From Lachnospiraceae bacterium (GTDB taxonomy: Bacteria > Bacillota > Clostridia > Lachnospirales > Lachnospiraceae): a DNA stretch of 37,360 nt. The notes under the pieces are model-generated. The model was not told where the DNA came from. It made no database searches and was given only the letters and a program-made list of their open reading frames with translations. Shown piece after piece: positions 22,509 through 29,529 of this stretch. Within the stretch, counting starts at the first letter, position 1. The number at the start of each line of letters is the position of its first letter. The translations under genes and the position numbers were made by a program. The stretch covers positions 1 through 37,360 of the forward strand of contig JAILRI010000173.1 in assembly GCA_024698555.1 (NCBI GenBank), read 5' to 3'.

Positions 22509-25500
22509 ATGTACCTAAAAAGTATTGAAATACAGGGATTCAAGTCTTTTGCCAACAAGATCGTACTTGAATTCCATGACGGCATTACAGGCATTGTAGG
22601 ACCTAACGGAAGCGGAAAGTCCAATATTGCCGATGCCGTAAGGTGGGTTTTGGGCGAACAAAGCGCCAAGCAGCTGCGCGGTACCAATATGCAGGATGTT
22701 ATTTTTTCCGGCTCGCAGGCGCGTAAGCCGTTGGGCTTTGCTTCGGTTGAGATCACCTTTGACAATCATGATCACAAGCTTCCGCTTGCCTACGATGAAG
22801 TAAGCGTAGCCAGGCGCGTATACAGGTCAGGTGAGAGCGAGTATCTGATGAACGGCAGTCCCTGCAGACTGAAGGATGTGCAGGAACTGTTTATGGATAC
22901 CGGCATAGGCAAAGAGGGGTATTCGATCATAGGACAGGGACAGATAGACAGGATACTGTCCACCAAGCCCGAAGACCGTCGTGAACTTTTTGATGAAGCC
23001 GCCGGGATCGTAAAGTTCAAAAAGAGAAAACAGATAGCCGAGAAGAATCTGACCGAAGCCGGAGACAATTTAAACCGTGTAACGGATATAGTTTCGGAGA
23101 TCGAAAAGCAGATCGGACCGCTGGAAAAACAGTCGGAAAAAGCAAGAGAATACTTAAGGCTTAAAGAGATATTGAAACGCCTGGAACTGAATAATTTCCT
23201 GTGCGAGTATGAAAAAGCCGACAATATCAGGGAAAGCCTGGAAACCAGGTTTAAGAACGCAAGTGATGAACTTGAGGACACCAGAAAGGCCAATGCCAGC
23301 GCCGAGGCTGAATACAAAAAGCTTGAAGAACAGATAGAGGACTGCAATAAAGCTCTCGATGAAGGCAAAAGCTTCCGCTCGGAGCTGCTGGTGAAGATCG
23401 AAAAAGAGGAAGGCGAGATCAAGGTCTTCGAACAGCAGCTTCTGGCTATTTCACAGAGCTCGGAGAGGATCGAGGAAAGAACCGGCGAGATCGAAAATCA
23501 GATAAAAATACGCAATCAGGAAAAAGCCGACTTTGAAAAGCAAAAGGCTCTTCTGGATGAGAAAACAGGAGAGAGTAACAAAAAGCTTCAGGAAGCGTCC
23601 GAAAAAGCCGAACAGATCAGAACGGGCATCACTGAACTGGATCAGCAGATCGCTGAAGACAACGCGTTCATAATGAGACTCATGAATGATGACGGGGGCG
23701 CGAAGGCTGAATTACAGCGTATAGAGACACTTATTGAACAGGCCGGGATCAAACGGTCTGAGCTTTCTGCAAAGATCATTGCCAGTGAATCCGAGAAGGT
23801 GCGGTGCGCGGAAAATGTGCATGCCATGACCGCCGCTTATAACGAAGTCTGTGACAGATTAAAAGGGCTTGAAGACAGGCTTTCGAAAAAGAAAGAGGAA
23901 ACGCTGAAACTTACCGGCGAAGCAGAAAGGATCAACGCTGTTTTTGAAGGAACCAGGGAGAAATTATTGGGGGAACGTTCCAGGCTGGAGTCACTGCGCA
24001 ATATTTCCGAAAGATATGAGGGCTATGGTCAGACGGTACGTAAGCTGATGGAGGCGAGAGAACGATTTCCGGGTATCAACGGTGCTGTAGCTGAGCTTAT
24101 AAAAACGGAGAAGAAATACGAGACCGCCATTGAAACAGCACTGGGCGCTTCTATTTCACATATTGTTACAGAGGATGAAGCAACAGCAAAAGCCGCGATA
24201 GAATACCTTAAAGCCAATAAACTGGGTAGAGCGACTTTCCTGCCTGTAACCAGTGTGGGAAGACGTAAGAACGAGATCGATCCGGATTCGCTTCAGGAAA
24301 AGGGAGTGATCGCAACTGCCAATGAACTGGTTAGCTGCGAGGAAAAATATCAGGGAGTGATAGATCACCTTCTGGCTGCGTTTATCGTAGTCGATCATGT
24401 TGACAATGCGCTGGCTCTCGCTAAAAAGTATAAATACGGACTCAGGATCGTTACTCTTGAGGGCGAACAGCTGGCGCCCGGCGGCTCGATCGCGGGAGGC
24501 GCATACAGAAATAACAGCAACCTTCTGGGAAGAAACCGTGAGCTGGACGAACTGGAGAAAAGTATCAATAAGCTCAAAAAAGAACTAGACAAGCTTGATC
24601 AGGACAGATCCGGGGTGCGTGAAAAACTGACGGCGGCAAGGGCTGAGACGGAAGAACTGAAGGAGAGTATCAGAGATGTTTCCCTGGAACAGGGAAGCGC
24701 TTCGTTAAGGCTGGAAAGAGCCAAAAATGAAGCAGAGGAGCTTGCGAACAGCACCTATGACTATGAAAATGAGAACAGAGAGCTGGAAATACAGTTATCG
24801 GAGCTGAAAGCTTCAGCTGCATCAAGGAACAGGCATATTGCCGAGAATTCCGAGAAGAATACAAAACTGCAGGAGAATATTGACCGTAACAGTGAAAGGC
24901 TGCTGGAACTGAAAAACAGTGAGGGTAAGGCAGCCGAAGAAGTAAACGCGATAAAGCTTGAAGCGGCGTCGACTGAGCAGGCTGCCGGATTTGTGAAAGA
25001 GAATATTTCACGTATAGAATTTGAGATCGAAAGGCTGAACGAAGAAAAAGAAGAAGTGGTAAACAGCGTAGAGGTCTCAAAACAGGAAGTTAAAAACAAA
25101 AAGGATGAGATAACAGCCAATAAGAGATCGATCGAAAAGGACAGAGCAAGGATCGAAGAGCTGGATGAGAATATCCTGCAGCTGACGGAAAAGAAAGAAA
25201 GTATACGCAACGAGCATAAAAGCTTCTTTGAATCGTGGACTGAACTCGGTAAAACAGTTACGGAACTGGAAAAAGAAGTTTTAAGGCTGTCGAACCAGAA
25301 GGAAAAACTGGAAGAGCAGATCAACGGGCTTTCGGCATATATCTGGGAAGAATACGAACTCAGTTACGGAGGCGCGGTTCCTTACAGGGAAGAGGGCTTT
25401 AAGGCATCGGCTGCGAGGACGCTGATCAATGAAACAAAGAGTCAGATCAAAGCCTTAGGCGATGTAAACGTCAATTCGATAGAAGAATATAAAGAGGTTT

Positions 25501-26066
25501 CGGAAAGATATAACCTGCTCAGCGCTCAGAAGGAGGATCTCGTAAACTCGAGAGAGTCCATATTGGGCATCATCAATGAGCTGGATGAGGAAATGCGTAA
25601 ACAGTTCGCGGAACAGTTTGCGCTTATTGCGAAGCAGTTCAATCTGGTATTCGGTGAACTCTTCGGCGGAGGAAAGGGCGAACTCGAGCTGATCGAAGAT
25701 GAGGATATGCTTGAAGCCGGAATCCGTATCATAGCACAGCCTCCGGGTAAAAAGCTTCAGAACATGATGCAGCTTTCGGGAGGCGAGAAGGCGCTGACCG
25801 CTATTGCGTTGTTATTCGCGATACAGAATCTCAAGCCTTCGCCATTCTGCCTGCTTGATGAGATAGAGGCAGCGCTTGACGATTCAAATGTCAAGAGGTT
25901 TGCTTCTTACCTGCATAAACTAACCAGGAATTCACAGTTTATTGTGATCACCCACAGGCGCGGAACCATGACAGCCGCTGACAGACTGTACGGTATCACC
26001 ATGCAGGAGAAAGGCGTATCAACACTGGTATCGGTGAGCCTGATAGAGGATTCGCTGGATACATGA
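22509..26066 (+). CDS. smc: Chromosome segregation protein SMC
   Basis: SMC is the condensin ATPase that organises and segregates the chromosome with ScpA and ScpB. The 1185-residue product has Walker A GPNGSGKSN (residues 31-39, Lys37), a long coiled coil, a hinge (about 500-660, with GYGQTVRKLMEARE and LGRATFLPV onward), a second coiled coil, the signature LSGGEKALTAIALLFAI (from Leu1089) and Walker B CLLDEIEAALDD (Asp1117, Glu1118). Length is typical. AAGAGG precedes the ATG. ftsY follows 24 nt later. Confidence 0.98.
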   Translation: MYLKSIEIQGFKSFANKIVLEFHDGITGIVGPNGSGKSNIADAVRWVLGEQSAKQLRGTNMQDVIFSGSQARKPLGFASVEITFDNHDHKLPLAYDEVSVARRVYRSGESEYLMNGSPCRLKDVQELFMDTGIGKEGYSIIGQGQIDRILSTKPEDRRELFDEAAGIVKFKKRKQIAEKNLTEAGDNLNRVTDIVSEIEKQIGPLEKQSEKAREYLRLKEILKRLELNNFLCEYEKADNIRESLETRFKNASDELEDTRKANASAEAEYKKLEEQIEDCNKALDEGKSFRSELLVKIEKEEGEIKVFEQQLLAISQSSERIEERTGEIENQIKIRNQEKADFEKQKALLDEKTGESNKKLQEASEKAEQIRTGITELDQQIAEDNAFIMRLMNDDGGAKAELQRIETLIEQAGIKRSELSAKIIASESEKVRCAENVHAMTAAYNEVCDRLKGLEDRLSKKKEETLKLTGEAERINAVFEGTREKLLGERSRLESLRNISERYEGYGQTVRKLMEARERFPGINGAVAELIKTEKKYETAIETALGASISHIVTEDEATAKAAIEYLKANKLGRATFLPVTSVGRRKNEIDPDSLQEKGVIATANELVSCEEKYQGVIDHLLAAFIVVDHVDNALALAKKYKYGLRIVTLEGEQLAPGGSIAGGAYRNNSNLLGRNRELDELEKSINKLKKELDKLDQDRSGVREKLTAARAETEELKESIRDVSLEQGSASLRLERAKNEAEELANSTYDYENENRELEIQLSELKASAASRNRHIAENSEKNTKLQENIDRNSERLLELKNSEGKAAEEVNAIKLEAASTEQAAGFVKENISRIEFEIERLNEEKEEVVNSVEVSKQEVKNKKDEITANKRSIEKDRARIEELDENILQLTEKKESIRNEHKSFFESWTELGKTVTELEKEVLRLSNQKEKLEEQINGLSAYIWEEYELSYGGAVPYREEGFKASAARTLINETKSQIKALGDVNVNSIEEYKEVSERYNLLSAQKEDLVNSRESILGIINELDEEMRKQFAEQFALIAKQFNLVFGELFGGGKGELELIEDEDMLEAGIRIIAQPPGKKLQNMMQLSGGEKALTAIALLFAIQNLKPSPFCLLDEIEAALDDSNVKRFASYLHKLTRNSQFIVITHRRGTMTAADRLYGITMQEKGVSTLVSVSLIEDSLDT

Positions 26067-26090
26067 TAAAAGGATTATGGAGCGTTTCAA

Positions 26091-27053
26091 ATGGAAGAAA
26101 TAACCGAGAAAAAAGAAAAAAAAGGCTTTTTCAGCCGTCTTGCGGCAGGACTTACCAAGACCAGAGACAGCATTTCGAACAGCCTGAGCAATATTTTCAG
26201 CGGATTTTCACAGATAGATGACGATTTTTATGAGGAACTCGAAGAAACGCTGATCATGGCGGATCTTGGAGTTAACGCAACTGAAGAGATCATGGATAAC
26301 CTCCGGGCCGGGGTAAAGGAGCGTCATATAAAGAAGCCCGATGAATGCAGACAGCTTCTGATAGACAGCATATCCGAACAAATGTCGGTACCTGAGGATG
26401 CCTATGAATTTGAAAACAGGCAGTCAGTCGTTATGGTCATAGGAGTAAACGGCGTAGGCAAGACTACTTCTATCGGCAAACTGGCCGGTCAGCTTAAAAA
26501 TAACGGCAAGAGGGTGATCGTCGCCGCGGCCGATACTTTCAGGGCAGGAGCTATAGACCAGCTGGCCACATGGACAGAAAGAGCCGGAGTGGAGCTCATT
26601 TCACAAAGCGAAGGCTCGGATCCGGCCGCAGTGGTTTTTGACGCTGTAAACGCTGCCAAATCAAGGCACGCGGATGTACTGCTCTGCGATACAGCGGGAC
26701 GTCTGCACAATAAAAAGAATCTGATGGAAGAGCTGCGTAAGATCAACAAGATAGTTGACAGGGAATTTCCGGACGCGTACAGAGAAACGCTGGTAGTGCT
26801 GGACGGAACTACCGGTCAGAATGCTTTGGCCCAGGCAAAACAGTTCAGCGAGGTAGCTGATATCACGGGTATCATCATCACCAAGCTGGACGGTACCGCT
26901 AAGGGCGGGATCGCTGTTGCCATATCCAAGGAACTTAATATCCCGGTCAAATATATCGGAGTGGGTGAGCATATCGACGATCTTCAGAAATTTGACCCGA
27001 AGAGCTTTACAGAGGCACTGTTTTCGGACAGCAGGGAAAAAGAACAGGCGTAA
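26091..27053 (+). CDS. ftsY: Signal recognition particle receptor FtsY
   Basis: FtsY is the SRP-receptor GTPase that delivers ribosomes making membrane proteins to the translocon. The 320-residue product has a lysine/glutamate-rich N-terminus, the helical N domain, and the G domain with GVNGVGKTTSIGKLA (Lys124), VAAADTFRAGAIDQLATW, LLCDTAGRLHNKKNLMEEL and ITKLDGTAKGG. The acidic A domain is short, as in many Gram-positives. It converges on the minus-strand ECF gene with only 3 bp between the stops. Confidence 0.97.
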   Translation: MEEITEKKEKKGFFSRLAAGLTKTRDSISNSLSNIFSGFSQIDDDFYEELEETLIMADLGVNATEEIMDNLRAGVKERHIKKPDECRQLLIDSISEQMSVPEDAYEFENRQSVVMVIGVNGVGKTTSIGKLAGQLKNNGKRVIVAAADTFRAGAIDQLATWTERAGVELISQSEGSDPAAVVFDAVNAAKSRHADVLLCDTAGRLHNKKNLMEELRKINKIVDREFPDAYRETLVVLDGTTGQNALAQAKQFSEVADITGIIITKLDGTAKGGIAVAISKELNIPVKYIGVGEHIDDLQKFDPKSFTEALFSDSREKEQA

Positions 27054-27056
27054 AGT

Positions 27057-27743
27057 TCATATCCCGTATTTTATTTTGACCCTTTTAAGCTTTTTACCGA
27101 AAGGGTCAGCCAGCAGAAACAGAAAAACGAAATTTGATACCGCATACAGGATTGTGTGCGGTATTGCTGATATTACGGAAGCAATATACAGCTGAGCCTC
27201 AAACCCCGAAGCGTACCAGAGCACTGTCCAGATATCCATGATCAGGGAAAAGATTATTCCACTGATCACTCCGTATATAAGCAGCAAGGGTCTGCTTTTT
27301 TTCAGGGACCCGGCAAAAAGACCGGCAAACCACCCTATAAGGCCCCAGGCAAGCATCTGGAACGGAGTCCACGGCCCCTGGCCGAAATAAAAATTGGAGA
27401 TCAGTGCAGACAGCGAACCCACCAGAAATCCGGCTTCACTCCCCAGATACATGGCGGTGATGACGGTAAGAGCCGTGATCGGCTTGAAAAAGGGGATAAA
27501 ACGCCCCAGGACACTTAAAGCGGTCATGACCGCCACCAGAATAAGCCGGCCTGTGCCTGTAGCTTTTTTTTCGAAACCGGCGGTAAAGAGCAGCAATGAA
27601 AAAACAGCTACGGAAAGAGAGATCAATAAATGCTTCTGCTCGTCAAAGAGCAATACTCCGGCAACGGCCGCGGCAGGTATCAAAACGAAGGGGATAAGTA
27701 TTTTCAGTATATTTCTTAAATTCCTGTTATGTATGATCATCAT
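27057..27743 (-). CDS. ECF transporter substrate-binding (S) component
   Basis: This 228-residue membrane protein has about six to seven helices and S-component hallmarks: LGRFIPFFKPITALTVITAMYLG, EAGFLVGSLSALISN and FYFGQGPWTPFQMLAWGLIGW. S-components bind a vitamin or other small ligand and dock on an EcfT-EcfAA' module. The exact ligand is not evident; its neighbourhood, with DUF4430 and toroid proteins plus EcfT and EcfA on the opposite strand, suggests a corrinoid-like ligand. The first of two adjacent ATGs has only a weak ribosome binding site, and the best promoter lies so close that the message could be almost leaderless. Confidence 0.82.
   Translation of the reverse strand: MMIIHNRNLRNILKILIPFVLIPAAAVAGVLLFDEQKHLLISLSVAVFSLLLFTAGFEKKATGTGRLILVAVMTALSVLGRFIPFFKPITALTVITAMYLGSEAGFLVGSLSALISNFYFGQGPWTPFQMLAWGLIGWFAGLFAGSLKKSRPLLLIYGVISGIIFSLIMDIWTVLWYASGFEAQLYIASVISAIPHTILYAVSNFVFLFLLADPFGKKLKRVKIKYGI
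27078..27107. other. Inverted repeat at the ends of convergent ftsY and the ECF S gene
   Basis: GACCCTTT (27078-27085) and AAAGGGTC (27100-27107) enclose 14 nt and lie within the S-gene 3' coding end, 25 nt after the ftsY stop. There is no T run after the stem on either strand, so it is a weak terminator candidate, but it is the only hairpin I found there. Confidence 0.3.
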
Positions 27744-27749
27744 GCTAAT

Positions 27750-27779
27750 ACTCTATCAGAGACGATAAGAATGTGTCAA
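27750..27779 (-). promoter_or_regulatory. Possible promoter of the ECF S-component gene
   Basis: On the minus strand TTGACA (plus 27774-27779) is followed after 18 nt by TAGAGT (plus 27750-27755). The -35 is perfect, the -10 mediocre. The start would fall at or next to the ATG (27743). The 13 bases covering the -35 and its upstream T run are identical to those of the 2072-2100 promoter. Confidence 0.45.
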
Positions 27780-27798
27780 GAAAAACACATGACATTCT
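27768..27798. promoter_or_regulatory. Operator-like inverted repeat between divergent genes
   Basis: AGAATG-TG-TCA (27768-27778) and TGACATTCT (27790-27798) are inverted copies apart from a 2-nt bulge, 11 nt apart. The repeat covers the -35 of the minus-strand ECF S promoter and lies upstream of the plus-strand gene at 27890, so one regulator could control both. Which protein binds is unknown. Confidence 0.4.
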
Positions 27799-27807
27799 CG
27801 AAATATG

Positions 27808-27836
27808 TTGATATTTGATGATTAAAATGATAGTAT
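27808..27836 (+). promoter_or_regulatory. Possible promoter of the gene at 27890
   Basis: TTGATA (27808-27813), 17 nt, TAGTAT (27831-27836); a TATTAT three bases further on is an alternative -10. The leader would be about 45 nt. Confidence 0.4.
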
Positions 27837-27889
27837 TATGTAAGTGTATTGTAAACAGAAATTATATTCAATTCGTGGAGGAAGAACAT

Positions 27890-28522
27890 ATGCAGACTGA
27901 TAAGATAGTAGTGGCCGCAGGCGGAAACGGAAGAGAAAGCGCATTCAGGGAAGCTCAGAAATTTGCTGACTACATTGGTCTTGACAATAAAGCCGCGCAG
28001 CGCTTAAGACTGCTCACTGAAGAAACTTTAGGGATGATGGAGGCTATAACCGGGAATTTTTCGGCAAAGTACTGGATCGAAAGCGCTGAAGACGGAAAAT
28101 ATAAAATGCATCTAACCGCTGCGACCATCATGGATTTTGACAAAAAACAGCAGTTGATAGATGTTTCATCAGGTAAGAAAAATGCCGCTGCCAAAGGTAT
28201 CATGGGCAAGATCGGACAGATCATCGAGAACAGCCTGTACAGCATCGATAAGGCTGGCAGCCTTTCTGCCGAGTACGGAGGAACACCCCTTATGTACGGC
28301 GAGATGGGCATGTGTGATATGAGCGGTATGGAGTCTTCCACTTATTTCTGGTCTCTGCAGAAATACAGGGACAATATCTCCAGATACGAACAGGATAATG
28401 AGGCTTATAAGGAAGCCTGGGATGAGCTCGAAAAATCAATAGTGGCCAATATCGCGGATGATATCAGCGTAGCGGTAAAGGGCGATACCGTGGATATGAT
28501 CATAACAAAGACGTATCGCTGA
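27890..28522 (+). CDS. Conserved Lachnospiraceae-type protein, possibly GHKL ATPase-like
   Basis: This is a 210-residue soluble protein without signal peptide or membrane segment. The segment RLRLLTEETLGMMEAITGNF resembles the N-box helix of the GHKL ATPase fold used by RsbW/SpoIIAB anti-sigma factors, and ELEKSIVANIADDISVAVKG resembles the end of such domains, but the glycine-rich G-boxes are not clear. An ATP-binding or anti-sigma role is a guess; it may be a degenerate member. The ATG at 27890 has a strong GGAGGAA; a TTG/ATG further upstream (27815) has none. It is divergent from the ECF S gene and precedes the DUF4430 gene by 87 nt. Confidence 0.6.
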   Translation: MQTDKIVVAAGGNGRESAFREAQKFADYIGLDNKAAQRLRLLTEETLGMMEAITGNFSAKYWIESAEDGKYKMHLTAATIMDFDKKQQLIDVSSGKKNAAAKGIMGKIGQIIENSLYSIDKAGSLSAEYGGTPLMYGEMGMCDMSGMESSTYFWSLQKYRDNISRYEQDNEAYKEAWDELEKSIVANIADDISVAVKGDTVDMIITKTYR

Positions 28523-28548
28523 TCAGGTCTGTGACGGAAAAATGCCGC

Positions 28549-28577
28549 TTGTTTTTGAATGGCGGTTAATGTATAAT
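28549..28577 (+). promoter_or_regulatory. Promoter of the secreted DUF4430 gene
   Basis: TTGTTT (28549-28554), 17 nt, TATAAT (28572-28577). The leader would be only about 26 nt to the ATG at 28610, with AGGAGG at 28595-28600. That leaves no room for a riboswitch in the transcript. Confidence 0.65.
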
Positions 28578-28609
28578 GACCATATATTATTTCCAGGAGG
28601 TGTTTGATC

Positions 28610-29527
28610 ATGAGATCAAAATTTAACAGGTTCTTTGCGCTGATGCTTGCATTTGCTTTAGCTTTTGGCGGATTCGCGGGCTTCGGCAAAACAACAGCGG
28701 CAAATGCCGCGGACAGTGTCAAGGTGTATGTTACTATAGCCGATGAGATCGGTCTTAAGGTAGTTAAACAGCAGTCGGTTACGGTTACAGACATCAATGA
28801 TGACGGAGTACTTACTTACATCGATGCCCTTTACTGCGCGCATGAGAAATACTTTAAAGGCGGAGCTGCTGCAGGATTTGCTTACAGCATAGGCACTACT
28901 ATGGATGGCGACCCCCTTCCCTGGGTTACGCTTCTGTGGGGAATCGATATTGGCGGCAGCTACGGGTTCTATAAGAACAATGCTTCCATAGCCAGTGTTG
29001 CCGACGGCATGATCGAAAACGGCGATTATATTGATGCATACGTATACAGGGATCTTGAGTCCTGGTCTGATACTTATTCCAACTTTGCCAAGAGAAGAGT
29101 TGTTGCCGCGAAGAACAAGGCTGTCAAGCTTAAAGTTTATTATATGGATCGCGATGAGAACTGGATGGAAACACCCGCACCTCTTGCCAACGCCAATATC
29201 CGTATCAATAACAAGGAAACCGACTATGTGACCGATGAGAACGGTATCGTCAAGGTTAAATTCGACAAGGCCGGAAGCTATATGGTAACTGCGACCAACA
29301 GCTACAAGCTGATCGTTGATCCTATCTGCCTGGTTTTTGTAAGACCTGACATCGGCGAAGTGATCACGGTTAAAAATATCAACTATACCGTTACCAAAGC
29401 CGGCAAGCCTGACGGCAAGAAGGGCGTGGTTACCTACAGCGCTGAACTGAATCCCAAGAATACCAAGGATGTTCCCAAGACTGTAGATTTCGGCGGTATC
29501 ACCTACAAGGTAAAGAAGGTTAAATAA
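28610..29527 (+). CDS. Secreted DUF4430-type surface protein
   Basis: This 305-residue exported protein has a signal peptide (about 1-34, ending ANAA before DSVKV). A DUF4430-like beta-grasp domain (about 36-160) follows, with SIGTTMDGDPLPWVTLLWGI and GSYGFYKNNASIASVADGMI in place of the usual WxYxVNG segment. Next come a small Ig-like or Big_1-like domain (ANANIRINNKETDYVTDENG) and a C-terminal ITVKNINYTVTKAG...GGITYKV segment of the kind found in Lachnospiraceae surface proteins. DUF4430 is related to the C-terminal domain of transcobalamin. ATG 28610 suits AGGAGG better than a TTG at 28604. Two nt separate it from the toroid gene. Ligand unproven. Confidence 0.75.
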   Translation: MRSKFNRFFALMLAFALAFGGFAGFGKTTAANAADSVKVYVTIADEIGLKVVKQQSVTVTDINDDGVLTYIDALYCAHEKYFKGGAAAGFAYSIGTTMDGDPLPWVTLLWGIDIGGSYGFYKNNASIASVADGMIENGDYIDAYVYRDLESWSDTYSNFAKRRVVAAKNKAVKLKVYYMDRDENWMETPAPLANANIRINNKETDYVTDENGIVKVKFDKAGSYMVTATNSYKLIVDPICLVFVRPDIGEVITVKNINYTVTKAGKPDGKKGVVTYSAELNPKNTKDVPKTVDFGGITYKVKKVK

Positions 29528-29529
29528 TT

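Noticed and set aside
22790-25324. Several serine-rich minus-strand frames inside smc
   Set aside because: Typical artefact of coiled-coil GAA/GAG/AAG codons read on the other strand.
27744-27889. Cobalamin or other riboswitch upstream of the ECF/DUF4430 genes
   Set aside because: No B12-box-like or other conserved riboswitch core was recognisable, and the predicted leaders are too short.
28541-28568. Terminator hairpin before the DUF4430 gene
   Set aside because: Only 4-5 pairs (CCGC with GCGG) around a large loop, no T run after it; these bases better fit the promoter.
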